From assembly GCA_945878875.1 (NCBI GenBank), contig CAMCUC010000017.1:1-50827 (forward strand): a stretch of DNA of 50,827 nucleotides. The letters run 5' to 3'. Origin of the DNA: Rhizobium sp. Q54. Its GTDB lineage: Bacteria > Pseudomonadota > Alphaproteobacteria > Rhizobiales > Beijerinckiaceae. Made by a program: the position numbers and the translations under genes. The notes beneath the pieces were generated by a model. That model saw nothing but the letters and a program-made list of their open reading frames with translations. It made no database searches and was not told the DNA's origin. Below are positions 1 to 8,203 of this stretch, one piece after another. Within the stretch, counting starts at the first letter, position 1. Each line of letters begins with the position of its first letter.

Positions 1-242
1 TGCACGACAATCGTCGGGCTGCCGGGAATATGTCGATCAAGATGACGGGCCAGCGTGCGCGCATATTGATCGTAGCCGCCGCCAGCAGCGAGCGCGACGA
101 CGAAGTTAAGCGTCTTGCCCTTGTAGAACGCCTCAGCCGATCCGGACGCGCCAGAGCCTTGCGCCGCAGCGCTATTTGCTGTCGTGATAGCTGCCATAAC
201 GCTCAAGCACAGCAGACGGCGCGAACGATTTCGATTCCTCAT
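1..242 (-). CDS. TctC/Bug-family substrate-binding protein, N-terminal part
   Basis: This is the first 80 residues of a periplasmic solute-binding protein of the tripartite tricarboxylate transporter family; the rest lies beyond the left edge. Reading leftward from the ATG at 242, a basic stretch (MRNRNRSRR) leads into a hydrophobic signal peptide ending near AAAQG, followed by AEAFYKGKTL and the GGGYDQYAR segment. The same FY-KGKT and GGGYD-YAR pattern occurs in the proteins at 5389, 9070 and 15920. A GAGG lies about 13 bases upstream of the ATG. Family members capture carboxylates or other organic anions for TctAB-type transporters, but the ligand here cannot be read from sequence. It is divergent from the sulfite dehydrogenase gene. 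Confidence 0.85.
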   Translation of the reverse strand, partial: MRNRNRSRRLLCLSVMAAITTANSAAAQGSGASGSAEAFYKGKTLNFVVALAAGGGYDQYARTLARHLDRHIPGSPTIVV

Positions 243-482
243 TCCAGGGCGTTCCTCAACCTTTGGACCAGCGCTCCAGTCCTCAATTGACGGTGCGCTC
301 TCTTTAGTAGCGCTTCTCGTCAACGTCTGAAACGATGCCATAGTTCGCGCTAATTACAAGTCCCTATCTCGTGCTCGTCCTTATCGCGCTGCGCCCAATC
401 GCCCAGGCGGCGCTTGACTTGCGAGCGTTCAAACCTACCCTCATGTGGCAAGGGGCGGTTTCTTTTTTCGGGAGGACGCCCC

Positions 483-1832
483 ATGGCCCGCCGCATTGAG
501 CGCTCGCTGCAAGAATTGTATCAGGACGATCACGAACGCGCTGACGCCGTGATTTTTGGACGGGTTCCCGATTCCAGCCGTCGCGGCTTTCTCGGCGGTA
601 CAGGTTTGGCCACGATGGGCGCCGCCATTGGCGCCGCGATCCCTTTCTCCCGCAACATGCCCGCAGGCTTTGCGCCCGCCGCGCTGGCGCAGGGCGGCGC
701 CGCGAAAGATGCGCCCAAAGACGCAAAGCGCCAGCCGTTCAACTTTCCCGGCAAAGACCCTGGCCTGAGCATTCTGGGCGAAAAGCCGCTGGTGGCCGAA
801 ACGCCCGAGCATTTGCTCAACGACGACACAACGCCGCTGGCGAAATTCTTCATTCGCAACAACGGGCAGATTCCAGAAGCGGTCAAGGATGCCGATTCAT
901 GGAAATTCGCGATTGACGGCGAGATTAACAACAAGCTCGCGTTGACGCTGGGAGAGCTGAAGAAACGCTTCCAGCCGGTCACGTTTCGCATGGTGCTGGA
1001 ATGCGGCGGCAATGGCCGCGCCTCGTTTGAACCGACCGCGCGCGGCAATCAATGGACCAATGGCGGCGTGGGCTGCGCGGAATGGACCGGCGTTCGGCTC
1101 GCCGACGTTTTGCGCGCAGCAGGCTTGAACGAGCGGGCAAAATACACGGGGCATTACGGCGCCGATCCGCATTTGTCTGGCGATGCAAGCCGCGAGGCTT
1201 TGTCGCGCGGCATGCCGGTTCAAAAAGCCATGGAAGAGCACACGATGCTGGTGTGGGCGATGAACGGCGAGCCGCTGCCAAATATCCACGGTGGGCCGTT
1301 GCGGCTGATGGTGCCGGGCTGGCCGGGATCATTGTCGCACAAATGGCTCTCGCGCATATGGATTCGTGATCGCGAGCATGATGGGCAGGGCATGACGGGC
1401 ACATCCTATCGCGTCGCAATTCGCCCGATGGTTCCCGGCGGTAAGGCTGACGATTCAAACTTTCGTATTTTGGAATCCATGCCGGTGCGCGGCATCATCA
1501 CCAACCCGGAAAACGGCGCGCGTCTGCCTGCTGGCTCGCGCGCGCTGGCGTTGCGCGGGGCCGCATGGGCGGGCGATTCCGGAATCTCGCGCGTCGACGT
1601 CTCCGTTGATTACGGCGCAACCTGGATTCAGGCGAGCCTTGAGCGTCCGCGCAATCTCTACGACTGGACGCGCTGGAGCGCGGCTGCGTCCTTGCCGCTC
1701 GATGGGTATTACGAAGCATGGGTGCGCGCCACTGACAACGAGGGCCGCATGCAGCCCCACGTTGCGGGCAATTGGAATCCGCAAGGCTATGGCGCCAATC
1801 CGATGCACCGCATCGCCGTTCTGGTGGGTTGA
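483..1832 (+). CDS. Tat-exported sulfite dehydrogenase, molybdopterin subunit (SoxC/SorA-like)
   Basis: This is a 449-residue sulfite-oxidase-family molybdoenzyme expected to oxidise sulfite or a related substrate in the periplasm. The ATG at 483 is chosen because GGGAGG lies 7 bases upstream; an upstream in-frame start would add 23 residues without a comparable site. A twin-arginine motif, SRRGFLGG (Arg33-Arg34), precedes a hydrophobic stretch, but it sits behind a charged leader of about 30 residues, which is long. The Moco-binding domain carries VLECGGNGRASFEP with the expected molybdenum-ligand Cys at about 174. The C-terminal third fits the dimerisation domain. The cytochrome c gene one base downstream is the likely electron acceptor, as in SorAB. 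No other sox gene is in the window, so SorA-like is as likely as SoxC. Confidence 0.86.
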   Translation: MARRIERSLQELYQDDHERADAVIFGRVPDSSRRGFLGGTGLATMGAAIGAAIPFSRNMPAGFAPAALAQGGAAKDAPKDAKRQPFNFPGKDPGLSILGEKPLVAETPEHLLNDDTTPLAKFFIRNNGQIPEAVKDADSWKFAIDGEINNKLALTLGELKKRFQPVTFRMVLECGGNGRASFEPTARGNQWTNGGVGCAEWTGVRLADVLRAAGLNERAKYTGHYGADPHLSGDASREALSRGMPVQKAMEEHTMLVWAMNGEPLPNIHGGPLRLMVPGWPGSLSHKWLSRIWIRDREHDGQGMTGTSYRVAIRPMVPGGKADDSNFRILESMPVRGIITNPENGARLPAGSRALALRGAAWAGDSGISRVDVSVDYGATWIQASLERPRNLYDWTRWSAAASLPLDGYYEAWVRATDNEGRMQPHVAGNWNPQGYGANPMHRIAVLVG

Positions 1833-1833
1833 C

Positions 1834-2184
1834 ATGCGGGCGCTTGCGCTTGCTGCGCTCATATTGGTTGCGCCTCCTGCACAGGGGGCTTTTGCACAGG
1901 CGCAACCAGCTTTTGAAGCCAAGCAGGAAGACGTGGAAACCCTGCCCGACGGGCCGGGTCGCGACGAGACGTTCTACGGCTGCACCGCGTGCCACAACTT
2001 TTCGCTGGTGTCAGCCCAAGGCATGACGCGGCGCCAATGGGAGGACACGATTCACTTGATGGTCGAGCGTCACAACATGCCCGAGCTTGCGGAGGCGGAG
2101 CAAAAAGTGATGCTCGATTATCTGGAAAAGCACTATCCGCCGCGCACGGGTCGCGGCGGATGGCGTAATCCGTTTGCGCAATAG
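1834..2184 (+). CDS. Small secreted c-type cytochrome, partner of the sulfite dehydrogenase
   Basis: This is a 116-residue protein with an N-terminal signal peptide (MRALALAALILVAPP, cleavage probably near AFAQA). It has one haem-binding motif, CTACH, with Cys50, Cys53 and His54. A Met in the following helical part, such as that in HNMPEL, could be the sixth haem ligand. The ATG lies one base after the stop of the molybdoenzyme gene, so the two are almost certainly translated together. By analogy with SorB or the haem part of SoxD it would take electrons from the molybdenum site to the respiratory chain. It converges with the SBP gene at 2190 after a 5-base gap. Confidence 0.84.
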   Translation: MRALALAALILVAPPAQGAFAQAQPAFEAKQEDVETLPDGPGRDETFYGCTACHNFSLVSAQGMTRRQWEDTIHLMVERHNMPELAEAEQKVMLDYLEKHYPPRTGRGGWRNPFAQ

Positions 2185-2189
2185 GCGCT

Positions 2190-3155
2190 TTATTGCGGCT
2201 CCATCTTCAGGCTGGTGATGAGCTTGCTCCACACCGCGTCTTCTTCGGCGATGAATTTTGCCAGCTCCGCCGGCGTGCCGCCCACGGGCGTCAGGCCCAG
2301 CTCGACAAAGCGCTTGTTGATTGCAGGCGAGGCGATGACGGCGGCCACGTCGGCGCTGATCTTTTGAGCAAGCTCCGCAGGCGTGCCGGGCGGCGCTGCA
2401 ATGGCGAACCATGTGAGCGAGCGAAAGCCCGGAATGGTTTCCGCCATCGTCGGGACATCCGGCAATAACGGCGAGCGATTCACGTCGGTGACGGCCAGAA
2501 TGCGTGAACTGCCCGATTGGGTGAGTGAAAGCGCATTGCTGACGGCGTCAAAGAACGAATCGATATGTCCCGCCGCGATGTCGTTCATCGCAAGCGCCGA
2601 GCCGCGATAGGGAACGTGGTTCATGCTGACGCCTGTCATCGATTCAAGGCGCTTGGCGATCAGAAACGGGGTGGTGCCGATTCCCTGCGAGGCGTAGCTC
2701 ACCTTGCCCGCGTTGGCGCGCGCATACGCCAGAAACTCCGGTACGTTCTTGGCGGGGAAATCCTTGCGCACGATGAGCGCATTGGGCACCGTGCTCATCA
2801 ACGACACCGGCATGAATTTAGAGGCGTCGTAATTGATGGATTTGTAGAGCAGGCGGTTGACTGTGTATGGCCCGGGGGGCGCTGCAAACAGCGTCGCTCC
2901 ATCGGGCGCCGAGCGAGAAAACCGCTCTGCGCCGGTGTTGCCGCCGCTGCCCGCGACGTTCTCCACGATTACTTGCTTGCCCCAGCGCTGCGTCAGGCCT
3001 TCCGCGATGAAGCGCGCCTGCGTGTCGAGGACGGAACCCGCTGCAAACGGCACGATGATGCGCGTGTTGTTAGCTTGCGCATGCGCGGACAATGTTGCTC
3101 CGGCCAGAATCGCGCAGGTGAACGCGAGCGTCAGCGATGTCTTGAGCGATTTCAT
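2190..3155 (-). CDS. TctC/Bug-family substrate-binding protein (classical subfamily)
   Basis: This is a 321-residue periplasmic solute-binding protein. The start at 3155 has GGGGAGG immediately upstream and begins a clean signal peptide (MKSLKTSLTLAF... ending SAHAQ). The mature protein opens with RIIVPFAAGSVLD, the Bug-family ligand-loop region. It continues with PDGATL, YRGSALAMNDIAAGHID and LLPDVPTMAETIPGF, all standard for the family. It differs from the other four SBPs of this window, which carry FY-KGK and GGGYD instead, so two subfamilies coexist. No TctA or TctB gene is adjacent. The ligand is unknown; carboxylates are typical. Confidence 0.88.
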   Translation of the reverse strand: MKSLKTSLTLAFTCAILAGATLSAHAQANNTRIIVPFAAGSVLDTQARFIAEGLTQRWGKQVIVENVAGSGGNTGAERFSRSAPDGATLFAAPPGPYTVNRLLYKSINYDASKFMPVSLMSTVPNALIVRKDFPAKNVPEFLAYARANAGKVSYASQGIGTTPFLIAKRLESMTGVSMNHVPYRGSALAMNDIAAGHIDSFFDAVSNALSLTQSGSSRILAVTDVNRSPLLPDVPTMAETIPGFRSLTWFAIAAPPGTPAELAQKISADVAAVIASPAINKRFVELGLTPVGGTPAELAKFIAEEDAVWSKLITSLKMEPQ

Positions 3156-3631
3156 ATTTCCTCCCCTTTCGCCGTCGGGCGCCTTGTTGGCGGCGCACTG
3201 ACGGCGGCAGCTTAACGGATTTTGAGAGCGCCGCCAGAGGGCGCTCCCCATTGCCCAGCGAGCGCGTTGAACGTTACCCGGAGCTGTGCGCGAGGCCTAT
3301 GGAGAGTCATATGAAATGAGCGAATCAACGCGCTCATGGCGTTTTTGATCCACCGTGAACTCGGCAGCTCATAAAGCTGCATCTCTACTATAGTTCTACA
3401 TTTCTTGATCTTATCTATGTGAGACTCAATAAAATCATAAGCTGAAATAGCAAAGCTGAAGATAAAATGCTCCAGCCTGTGTGTCTTTCTGTCCACAACA
3501 GAACCCTAAATTAAGCCTGATCTGGAGTAAGGATGGCTTATGCTTGCCCTGCTTACATTTGTAATCAATAGTTATGAAATCGAGCGCAGACCAAACGGAC
3601 GCTTCAGCCATCCTGCACTCCGGAGCCTTTT
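3156..3631. other. Long low-GC intergenic stretch
   Basis: This region lies between the SBP gene and the next candidate gene. From about 3340 to 3600 it is clearly richer in A and T than the surrounding DNA, for example around 3390-3470 and 3540-3580. Only weak reading frames run through it, with rare starts and no good ribosome-binding site. I see no RNA gene, repeat or transposase remnant. It may be non-coding or a decayed acquired segment. Confidence 0.5.
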
Positions 3632-3862
3632 ATGTTCGCTGTTCCAAAGCTGACCTCTCTGGTCGCCCTCGTCATGGCGGGGCTTGCCTCGTTTCTGGCG
3701 TCCGCATGGCTTGAGAGAGTGGCGCCTTCCGTCAGCGTGGTCTTGAGTATGCGTTCGCTGCCCTCTCAAACGGTTGATGTGGAGGGGGCGCAACAGCCCG
3801 GTCAATTCCGGCAAGCGAGTTTGCACCGCAGCTTTTACATCGCCACGAGAGAAGAGCAGTAA
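3632..3862 (+). CDS. Possible small exported or membrane protein, unknown function
   Basis: This is a 76-residue reading frame with an ATG preceded by GGAG at a 6-base spacing. Residues 8-26 (TSLVALVMAGLASFLASAW) form a hydrophobic segment that could be a signal peptide or membrane anchor. The rest is polar with no motif I recognise. It stands alone in a gene-poor, partly low-GC stretch, so it could also be a chance frame. No function is proposed. Confidence 0.33.
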   Translation: MFAVPKLTSLVALVMAGLASFLASAWLERVAPSVSVVLSMRSLPSQTVDVEGAQQPGQFRQASLHRSFYIATREEQ

Positions 3863-3963
3863 GTTTTTGCACTGATCGCATCAGATATGGCGGGGGCCTA
3901 TGACATGCATAAAGCACATTTGCGAGGCGGCCTTTCCAGAAGTGAGAAGGGCGCAGCGCTGCG

Positions 3964-4095
3964 ATGAAAACGCTCATTCTCATTCTCGTCTTTATCGCAA
4001 CATTTGCGCTTGTGCATGCGCTCTACGTTTTGCTCGTATTGGTGCGCGGCGAGAAGCGCGCGGCGTCGCGCCGCAACCGACGCAGGGTTCTTTAA
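3964..4095 (+). CDS. Possible 43-residue single-span membrane peptide
   Basis: This short frame starts at ATG 3964 (MKTLILILVFIATFALVHAL...) and ends at TAA 4095. It encodes one long hydrophobic helix (about residues 3-27) followed by a strongly basic tail with eight Arg or Lys in the last 14 residues. That layout is typical of small inner-membrane proteins. The ribosome-binding site is weak: AAGGG lies about 13 bases upstream. A hairpin terminator follows, but its T-rich side suits the gene on the other strand better. Expression is uncertain. Confidence 0.38.
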   Translation: MKTLILILVFIATFALVHALYVLLVLVRGEKRAASRRNRRRVL

Positions 4096-4136
4096 AATAA
4101 AACGCCCGCCGCATCGGGCTTGCCGACGGGCGGGCA
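4093..4136 (-). terminator. Rho-independent terminator of the bicupin gene
   Basis: Read leftward, GCCCGCC (4135-4129) pairs with GGCGGGC (4110-4104) around an 18-base loop and is followed by GTTTTATTTT. The position, 18 bases past the stop codon at 4154, fits termination of the leftward transcript carrying the cupin and SBP genes. A second small hairpin (AGCCTG/CAGGCT) overlaps the stop codon. Confidence 0.6.
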
Positions 4137-4153
4137 GATCTTGAAAGAGCCTG

Positions 4154-5356
4154 CTATTCAGGCTTTTTATAAAGCTTGTCTTCCATGCGCGAGGGCACGC
4201 CCTCCTGTCGTAGCGTCTCCTCAAACTCTTTGCGGATGTATTCGTCTTCGAGCCAATAGGGCACGGCCTTGCCACCCTTGTTGACGTCGATGGCCCAGAT
4301 GTCGGACATCGCCTCGCCGGGAATGCCGGGCTTCAGCGCTGAATGGTTGTTGGGGCCAAACCAGGCCGTCAGGCGCAACGGATCTTTGCTGACGCCAAAG
4401 TGCTGGTGGTACCAATCACCCGACATGGGCGCCGCCGAGACTATGCCCACGGGCTCGTAATCCTGCCGCAAAACCTTGTCGCCGATGCCGTCGCGCCAGG
4501 GCGTCATGCCCATGCCTTCTGGCCATGTGTAGGTGTAGCCCTTGCCCTTGATGCAGATGAGCACGGCGGCGCTCTCGTGCTTGTGGGCTTTTGAATAGCG
4601 ACCGGTTTCATGCTGGCCGATCCAGAGATGAAAGCGCTGGCTGGCCATGTGCGGCTCAAGGCGGCGATAGCCGGGCGAGCGGCGGTTGTCGAGAGGCAGC
4701 TCGCTGTTGAAAACGTCGGCGATGAAATTCGTTGTTTTCATCGCAAGGCCGCGCACCGGGTCGGGCGCGATATCGTCTTTGGGCTGGAAGTAATCGGCCT
4801 CGCCCGAATAGCGGTCCGAGAAGTCGAACGGGCAATCGAAGACAAAGCGCGGGTTGTCGAACAGGTTCATCACGTTCGGCGCCGAGGTGCCGCACAGGAT
4901 CAGCGCTGGCGAATTGGTGGCGTTGACGAAGCGATGATTGACGTTGAGCGGGATCGAGAACAGCGAACCCGCCTGCCATTCGAACGTCTGCTTTTTTGTC
5001 GGGTCGTCGCGCCAGATTTCCGTTGAGCCACGGCCCTCAACCACGATCACCTGCTTTTCATACAAGTGCTTCTCGACGTTTAGCGCGCCGCCAGCGGGGA
5101 TTTCGGCGATATACATGCCCCACAGCCCTTCGGTGCCGTAGAGCTGGATGTAGCTGCCGCGCCCGCCAAGGCGCGCCCATGTCTTCATCGGCAGGTCTTG
5201 CACGCGGCGCGCGCCGATGCCGCGAAACACCGGGATGCCTTCTGCTTCCATAAAGCGGTCATAGGGCATTTTCGGGCGCGAGAAGTCCCCAAAGCCAGCG
5301 TTTTCGCCGGCTTTGGGTTCATGCCAATGGGTCATGTCGTTTGCGTCGTGGGCCAT
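4154..5356 (-). CDS. Bicupin protein, unknown substrate
   Basis: This is a 400-residue cytosolic protein with two cupin-like barrels. The first contains VEKHLYEKQVIVVEGRG (about residues 95-115). The second contains AHKHESAAVLICIKGKG (about 265-285). Both carry His and Glu residues in the places where cupins bind metal. There is no signal peptide. The start at 5356 has GGGAGA about 10 bases upstream; a second Met seven codons in is an alternative. It lies 32 bases downstream of an SBP gene in the same direction, so it is probably co-transcribed and may act on the imported compound. Ring-cleaving dioxygenases such as gentisate dioxygenase share the bicupin fold, but I cannot assign a reaction. 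Confidence 0.7.
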   Translation of the reverse strand: MAHDANDMTHWHEPKAGENAGFGDFSRPKMPYDRFMEAEGIPVFRGIGARRVQDLPMKTWARLGGRGSYIQLYGTEGLWGMYIAEIPAGGALNVEKHLYEKQVIVVEGRGSTEIWRDDPTKKQTFEWQAGSLFSIPLNVNHRFVNATNSPALILCGTSAPNVMNLFDNPRFVFDCPFDFSDRYSGEADYFQPKDDIAPDPVRGLAMKTTNFIADVFNSELPLDNRRSPGYRRLEPHMASQRFHLWIGQHETGRYSKAHKHESAAVLICIKGKGYTYTWPEGMGMTPWRDGIGDKVLRQDYEPVGIVSAAPMSGDWYHQHFGVSKDPLRLTAWFGPNNHSALKPGIPGEAMSDIWAIDVNKGGKAVPYWLEDEYIRKEFEETLRQEGVPSRMEDKLYKKPE

Positions 5357-5388
5357 ATCGTCAGCGTCTCCCTTATTTGTGAAATTTG

Positions 5389-6399
5389 TTATTTTTTGTC
5401 AGCTGCGAAGGCTTCCTTCAGCATTTCAACTACGCGCGGCGGCTGTTGCAGCGCGCTGGCTACGGCTTTGGCGACGTCATCGCCGTAAAGCGGCTCGATG
5501 GGCATTTCGCCCTTCTTGGCGCGGGCGCGAAGCTCTTCGTCTTCCATCGCCTTTTTGTAGGCGGCGCGCAACGCGTTTAACTGCGGCGCAGGTGTGCCGG
5601 GAGGCGCTGCGGTTAGGCGTCCGATGTCGCCCTGAACGCTGATAAGCTGCACGAGTCGCTTCGCGTCGTCTTCCTGAACCAGCGTGCTCATTTGCGGCAG
5701 GTCTTTTTCAAGCCCGCCGAACTGTGCGATGTAGCGTCCGTAGCCATTCTTTACGAACTGATCGTAGGCCGAGCGAGAGGCGATGGTGCCAATAATTTCG
5801 CCACGCCGCATGGCGAGTTGATCCTCGGTGCCGTTGTAGCCCGACAGCATTTTGATGGGCAGTTTCATAGTCGCCGTGAGTCCAAGGATCTCGACGTAAT
5901 TGGCGCCGCCGGGGCCGGATGTTGCGAAGTTGAGAACATCCTTTGATTTGACGATGTCTTCAAAAGCCCTGATGGGCGATTGCGCGGCGACCACGACGAC
6001 ACGCGGGTCAGTGGCGGCTTTGCCGATCCATGACATGTTGTTCAAATCGAACTTGATGCCTCTGTGGCCTGCAATCTGCGTATAGATGAGGCCGGTGTTG
6101 AAGGTGCCAAGCGTCAAGCCATCGGGCTTGGAGGCGTAGAGCGCATTGGCGCCGATGAGGTGGCCGGCGCCTGGCATGTTGCGCACGATGAAGGTGGAGC
6201 CGGGCAGGTGACGCTGCATGAATTCGGCGACGAGGCGTCCGTAAGTGTCGTAATTGCCGCCGGGCGCGGTCGCCACGATATAGGTGACGGTCTTGCCGTT
6301 ATAATAATCGGCGCCCTGAGCGTAAGCTGTACCAGCAGGCAGCGCGAATGCTGCTGCAACAGTAAGCGCTTTCGAGATTGTGGCCTTGGCGAACTTCAT
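5389..6399 (-). CDS. TctC/Bug-family substrate-binding protein
   Basis: This is a 336-residue periplasmic binding protein. The ATG at 6399 follows GGGAGGAAG and opens a signal peptide (MKFAKATISKAL...TAYAQ). The mature start ADYYNGKTVTYIVATAPGGNYDTYGRLVAEFMQRHLPGS matches the FY-GKT, GG-YDTY and HLPGS pattern of the second TctC-like subfamily seen at 1, 9070 and 15920. Later family marks are RNMPGAGHLIGAN, KPDGLTLGTFN and MRRGEI. It lies between the dienelactone hydrolase gene (190 bases upstream) and the bicupin gene (32 bases downstream), all leftward. It is probably the capture component for the compound those enzymes process. Confidence 0.88.
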   Translation of the reverse strand: MKFAKATISKALTVAAAFALPAGTAYAQGADYYNGKTVTYIVATAPGGNYDTYGRLVAEFMQRHLPGSTFIVRNMPGAGHLIGANALYASKPDGLTLGTFNTGLIYTQIAGHRGIKFDLNNMSWIGKAATDPRVVVVAAQSPIRAFEDIVKSKDVLNFATSGPGGANYVEILGLTATMKLPIKMLSGYNGTEDQLAMRRGEIIGTIASRSAYDQFVKNGYGRYIAQFGGLEKDLPQMSTLVQEDDAKRLVQLISVQGDIGRLTAAPPGTPAPQLNALRAAYKKAMEDEELRARAKKGEMPIEPLYGDDVAKAVASALQQPPRVVEMLKEAFAADKK

Positions 6400-6589
6400 G
6401 TCTTCCTCCCTGTATCGACCCAAGCTGCCCCCTTATGGCCCCGGTTCACGGGTGGCGCTGTTGCGCCGGACACTTGATTGAGCAGATGTGACGCCGCAAG
6501 CGCGGCCTTGTCGAAGAATAGCACGCTTGCGCGTAAAGTGAAGATGTGGATTTGGTCGCCGCAATCATGCGGCGGCCATTAAACCTGCT

Positions 6590-7393
6590 CTATTCCATGC
6601 GCACGTTTTTGGAGAAATCGTAGGACGCGGCGACGTCGCATTCGAAGCGCCAGCTCACGAGATCGCTGTCGCCTGCGTTCACGAGGCGGCTTTCGAGAAA
6701 GCGCTGCTGGGCGGCCCATCCGGCTTCCGCCTGCGGCTTGCGATAGCGGCCCGGCATGGTGTCGTTGAGCCAGCCGTGCGGCGCGCCAGCGTAAACTGCG
6801 ATGTGATAGCTTTTACGATGCTGTTCAAGCGCGTTTCGGAAGCGACGCACGTCGTCAATCGAGATGATGTGATCTTCCGCGCCAAAAGCTGCAAACACCG
6901 GGCAATCAATGCGCGCGATCAAATCGTCCAGCGGCTCGGGCTGGCGCGGGTTTGCATCCCATTCGCGCTTTGAGGCGGCGCCGTACCAGACGATGACTGC
7001 CTGAATTTTCGCCTGTGCCGCATAGACAAGCGGATGGCGCCCGGTCTGGCAATAACCTGCAATCGCCACGCGCGCCATGTCCGCGCGCGCGTCTGCGCGC
7101 GCGCTCGCCATGGCCGCATCCATCAGTTCGATGGATTCAGGATCGGTCATATCATAGCGGCCTTCGCCCTTGTTCAAGGCCACCTGATCGGGATGGCGGA
7201 AGAAGAAGTTCGGCGCGATCACGAAGAAGCCGTCGCGGGCGCAGCGCATCGCCTGATCGCGCGTGTGCTGCACAAGGCCATAGCGCTCATGCATCAAAAT
7301 CACGACGGGCAGGGGACCTTTTGAATCCGGGCACGCCACAAACGCGGGCATGCCGTTGGCGCAAACGATGTCGGCGGAGGTGATGTTTGTCAT
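6590..7393 (-). CDS. Dienelactone hydrolase family protein
   Basis: This is a 267-residue cytosolic alpha/beta hydrolase of the dienelactone hydrolase family, which opens lactones in aromatic ring-cleavage pathways. The catalytic set is in place: HERYG with Glu36, the nucleophile elbow GYCQTG with Cys115, FGAEDH with Asp174 and GAPHGW with His206. Glu36 is the residue that tunes the Cys nucleophile in the classical enzyme. The start ATG at 7393 lies 10 bases after the stop of the isochorismatase-fold gene, so the two form an operon. The family also contains enzymes acting on other esters, so the lactone role is inferred from the neighbours. Confidence 0.83.
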   Translation of the reverse strand: MTNITSADIVCANGMPAFVACPDSKGPLPVVILMHERYGLVQHTRDQAMRCARDGFFVIAPNFFFRHPDQVALNKGEGRYDMTDPESIELMDAAMASARADARADMARVAIAGYCQTGRHPLVYAAQAKIQAVIVWYGAASKREWDANPRQPEPLDDLIARIDCPVFAAFGAEDHIISIDDVRRFRNALEQHRKSYHIAVYAGAPHGWLNDTMPGRYRKPQAEAGWAAQQRFLESRLVNAGDSDLVSWRFECDVAASYDFSKNVRME

Positions 7394-7403
7394 AATTTCC
7401 CCC

Positions 7404-8048
7404 TCAAGCCGTCATCAGCGCGACGCAGGCGTCAACGCCCATCACGCGGCCCATGCGCGGGAACACGCGCTCCATGAAGAACTTGTTGTTGTCGCCGCGC
7501 GTTGAATAGCATGCGTCGCTGGCCACGACGATTCCATAGTCGAGGTCGCGCGCGCCAAACAAAGTGCTGGCGATGCCAACGTCCGTCGAGCCGCCGCAGA
7601 TGATGATGGTGTCGATCCCGCGCGCGCGCAATTGCAGATCAAGATCGGTCTGGTGGAACGAGTTCCAGCGGCGCTTGGGGATCACGACGTCGCTGGCGAT
7701 GGGGGCGATCTCGGGCGCGATTTCAGCGGCTTTCGAGCCCTTGGTGAAGCGTGGCTTGATCGGCTTGTCGGCGCCGCCGCCAACGCCCAGATCCATGTCG
7801 GTGTCGGTGAGTCGCAACACAGTGTCGGAGCCATCGTCAGCATGCGCGCCGCTGGGATAGAAGGTCGTCATGCCGACCTTGCGGGCGCCTTCGAGCAAGC
7901 GCTGCATGTTGGGGATGATGTTGCGCTCGGCCAGGAACGCGTCCTTCTCGGCGCTGCCGGAATGGAGATAGCCATTCAGCGCGTCAAATATAATGAGGCC
8001 GGTGCGAACGCCCGAGAGGGCAGGGTCCAAGCGTGATATGCGCGCCAT
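7404..8048 (-). CDS. Isochorismatase-fold hydrolase lacking the catalytic Cys
   Basis: This is a 214-residue protein of the isochorismatase/cysteine hydrolase superfamily. Asp22 (IIFDALNGY) and Lys125 (PKRRWNSF) match two members of the usual catalytic triad. The third position, in the CGGSTDVGIAST loop, is Gly158 where amidases of the family have Cys. True isochorismatases such as EntB also have Gly there, so a vinyl-ether or non-amide hydrolysis is more plausible than an amidase reaction. The ATG at 8048 is preferred because GGAG lies 9 bases upstream; the ATG at 8057 touches that site. It is the first gene of a leftward operon and is divergent from the SDR gene. Confidence 0.8.
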   Translation of the reverse strand: MARISRLDPALSGVRTGLIIFDALNGYLHSGSAEKDAFLAERNIIPNMQRLLEGARKVGMTTFYPSGAHADDGSDTVLRLTDTDMDLGVGGGADKPIKPRFTKGSKAAEIAPEIAPIASDVVIPKRRWNSFHQTDLDLQLRARGIDTIIICGGSTDVGIASTLFGARDLDYGIVVASDACYSTRGDNNKFFMERVFPRMGRVMGVDACVALMTA

Positions 8049-8203
8049 AATTTTCATCTCCCGATTTTTGATTGTTCAAGCCGGTACCCATAAACAACTT
8101 GCAGAGCCTTCGCAAAGCGCCATGATGCTTGAAACAAGTTACAGGCGACCAACCAGCCTGCGCTTGCGGCAGGCAAGAATATTGGGGCAGGGAGAAATTG
8201 CGG

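Noticed and set aside
3212..3496. 94-codon leftward frame in the low-GC patch
   Set aside because: GTG start without a ribosome-binding site, no domain or signal peptide, and it overlaps the start region of the leftward SBP gene. It may be chance.
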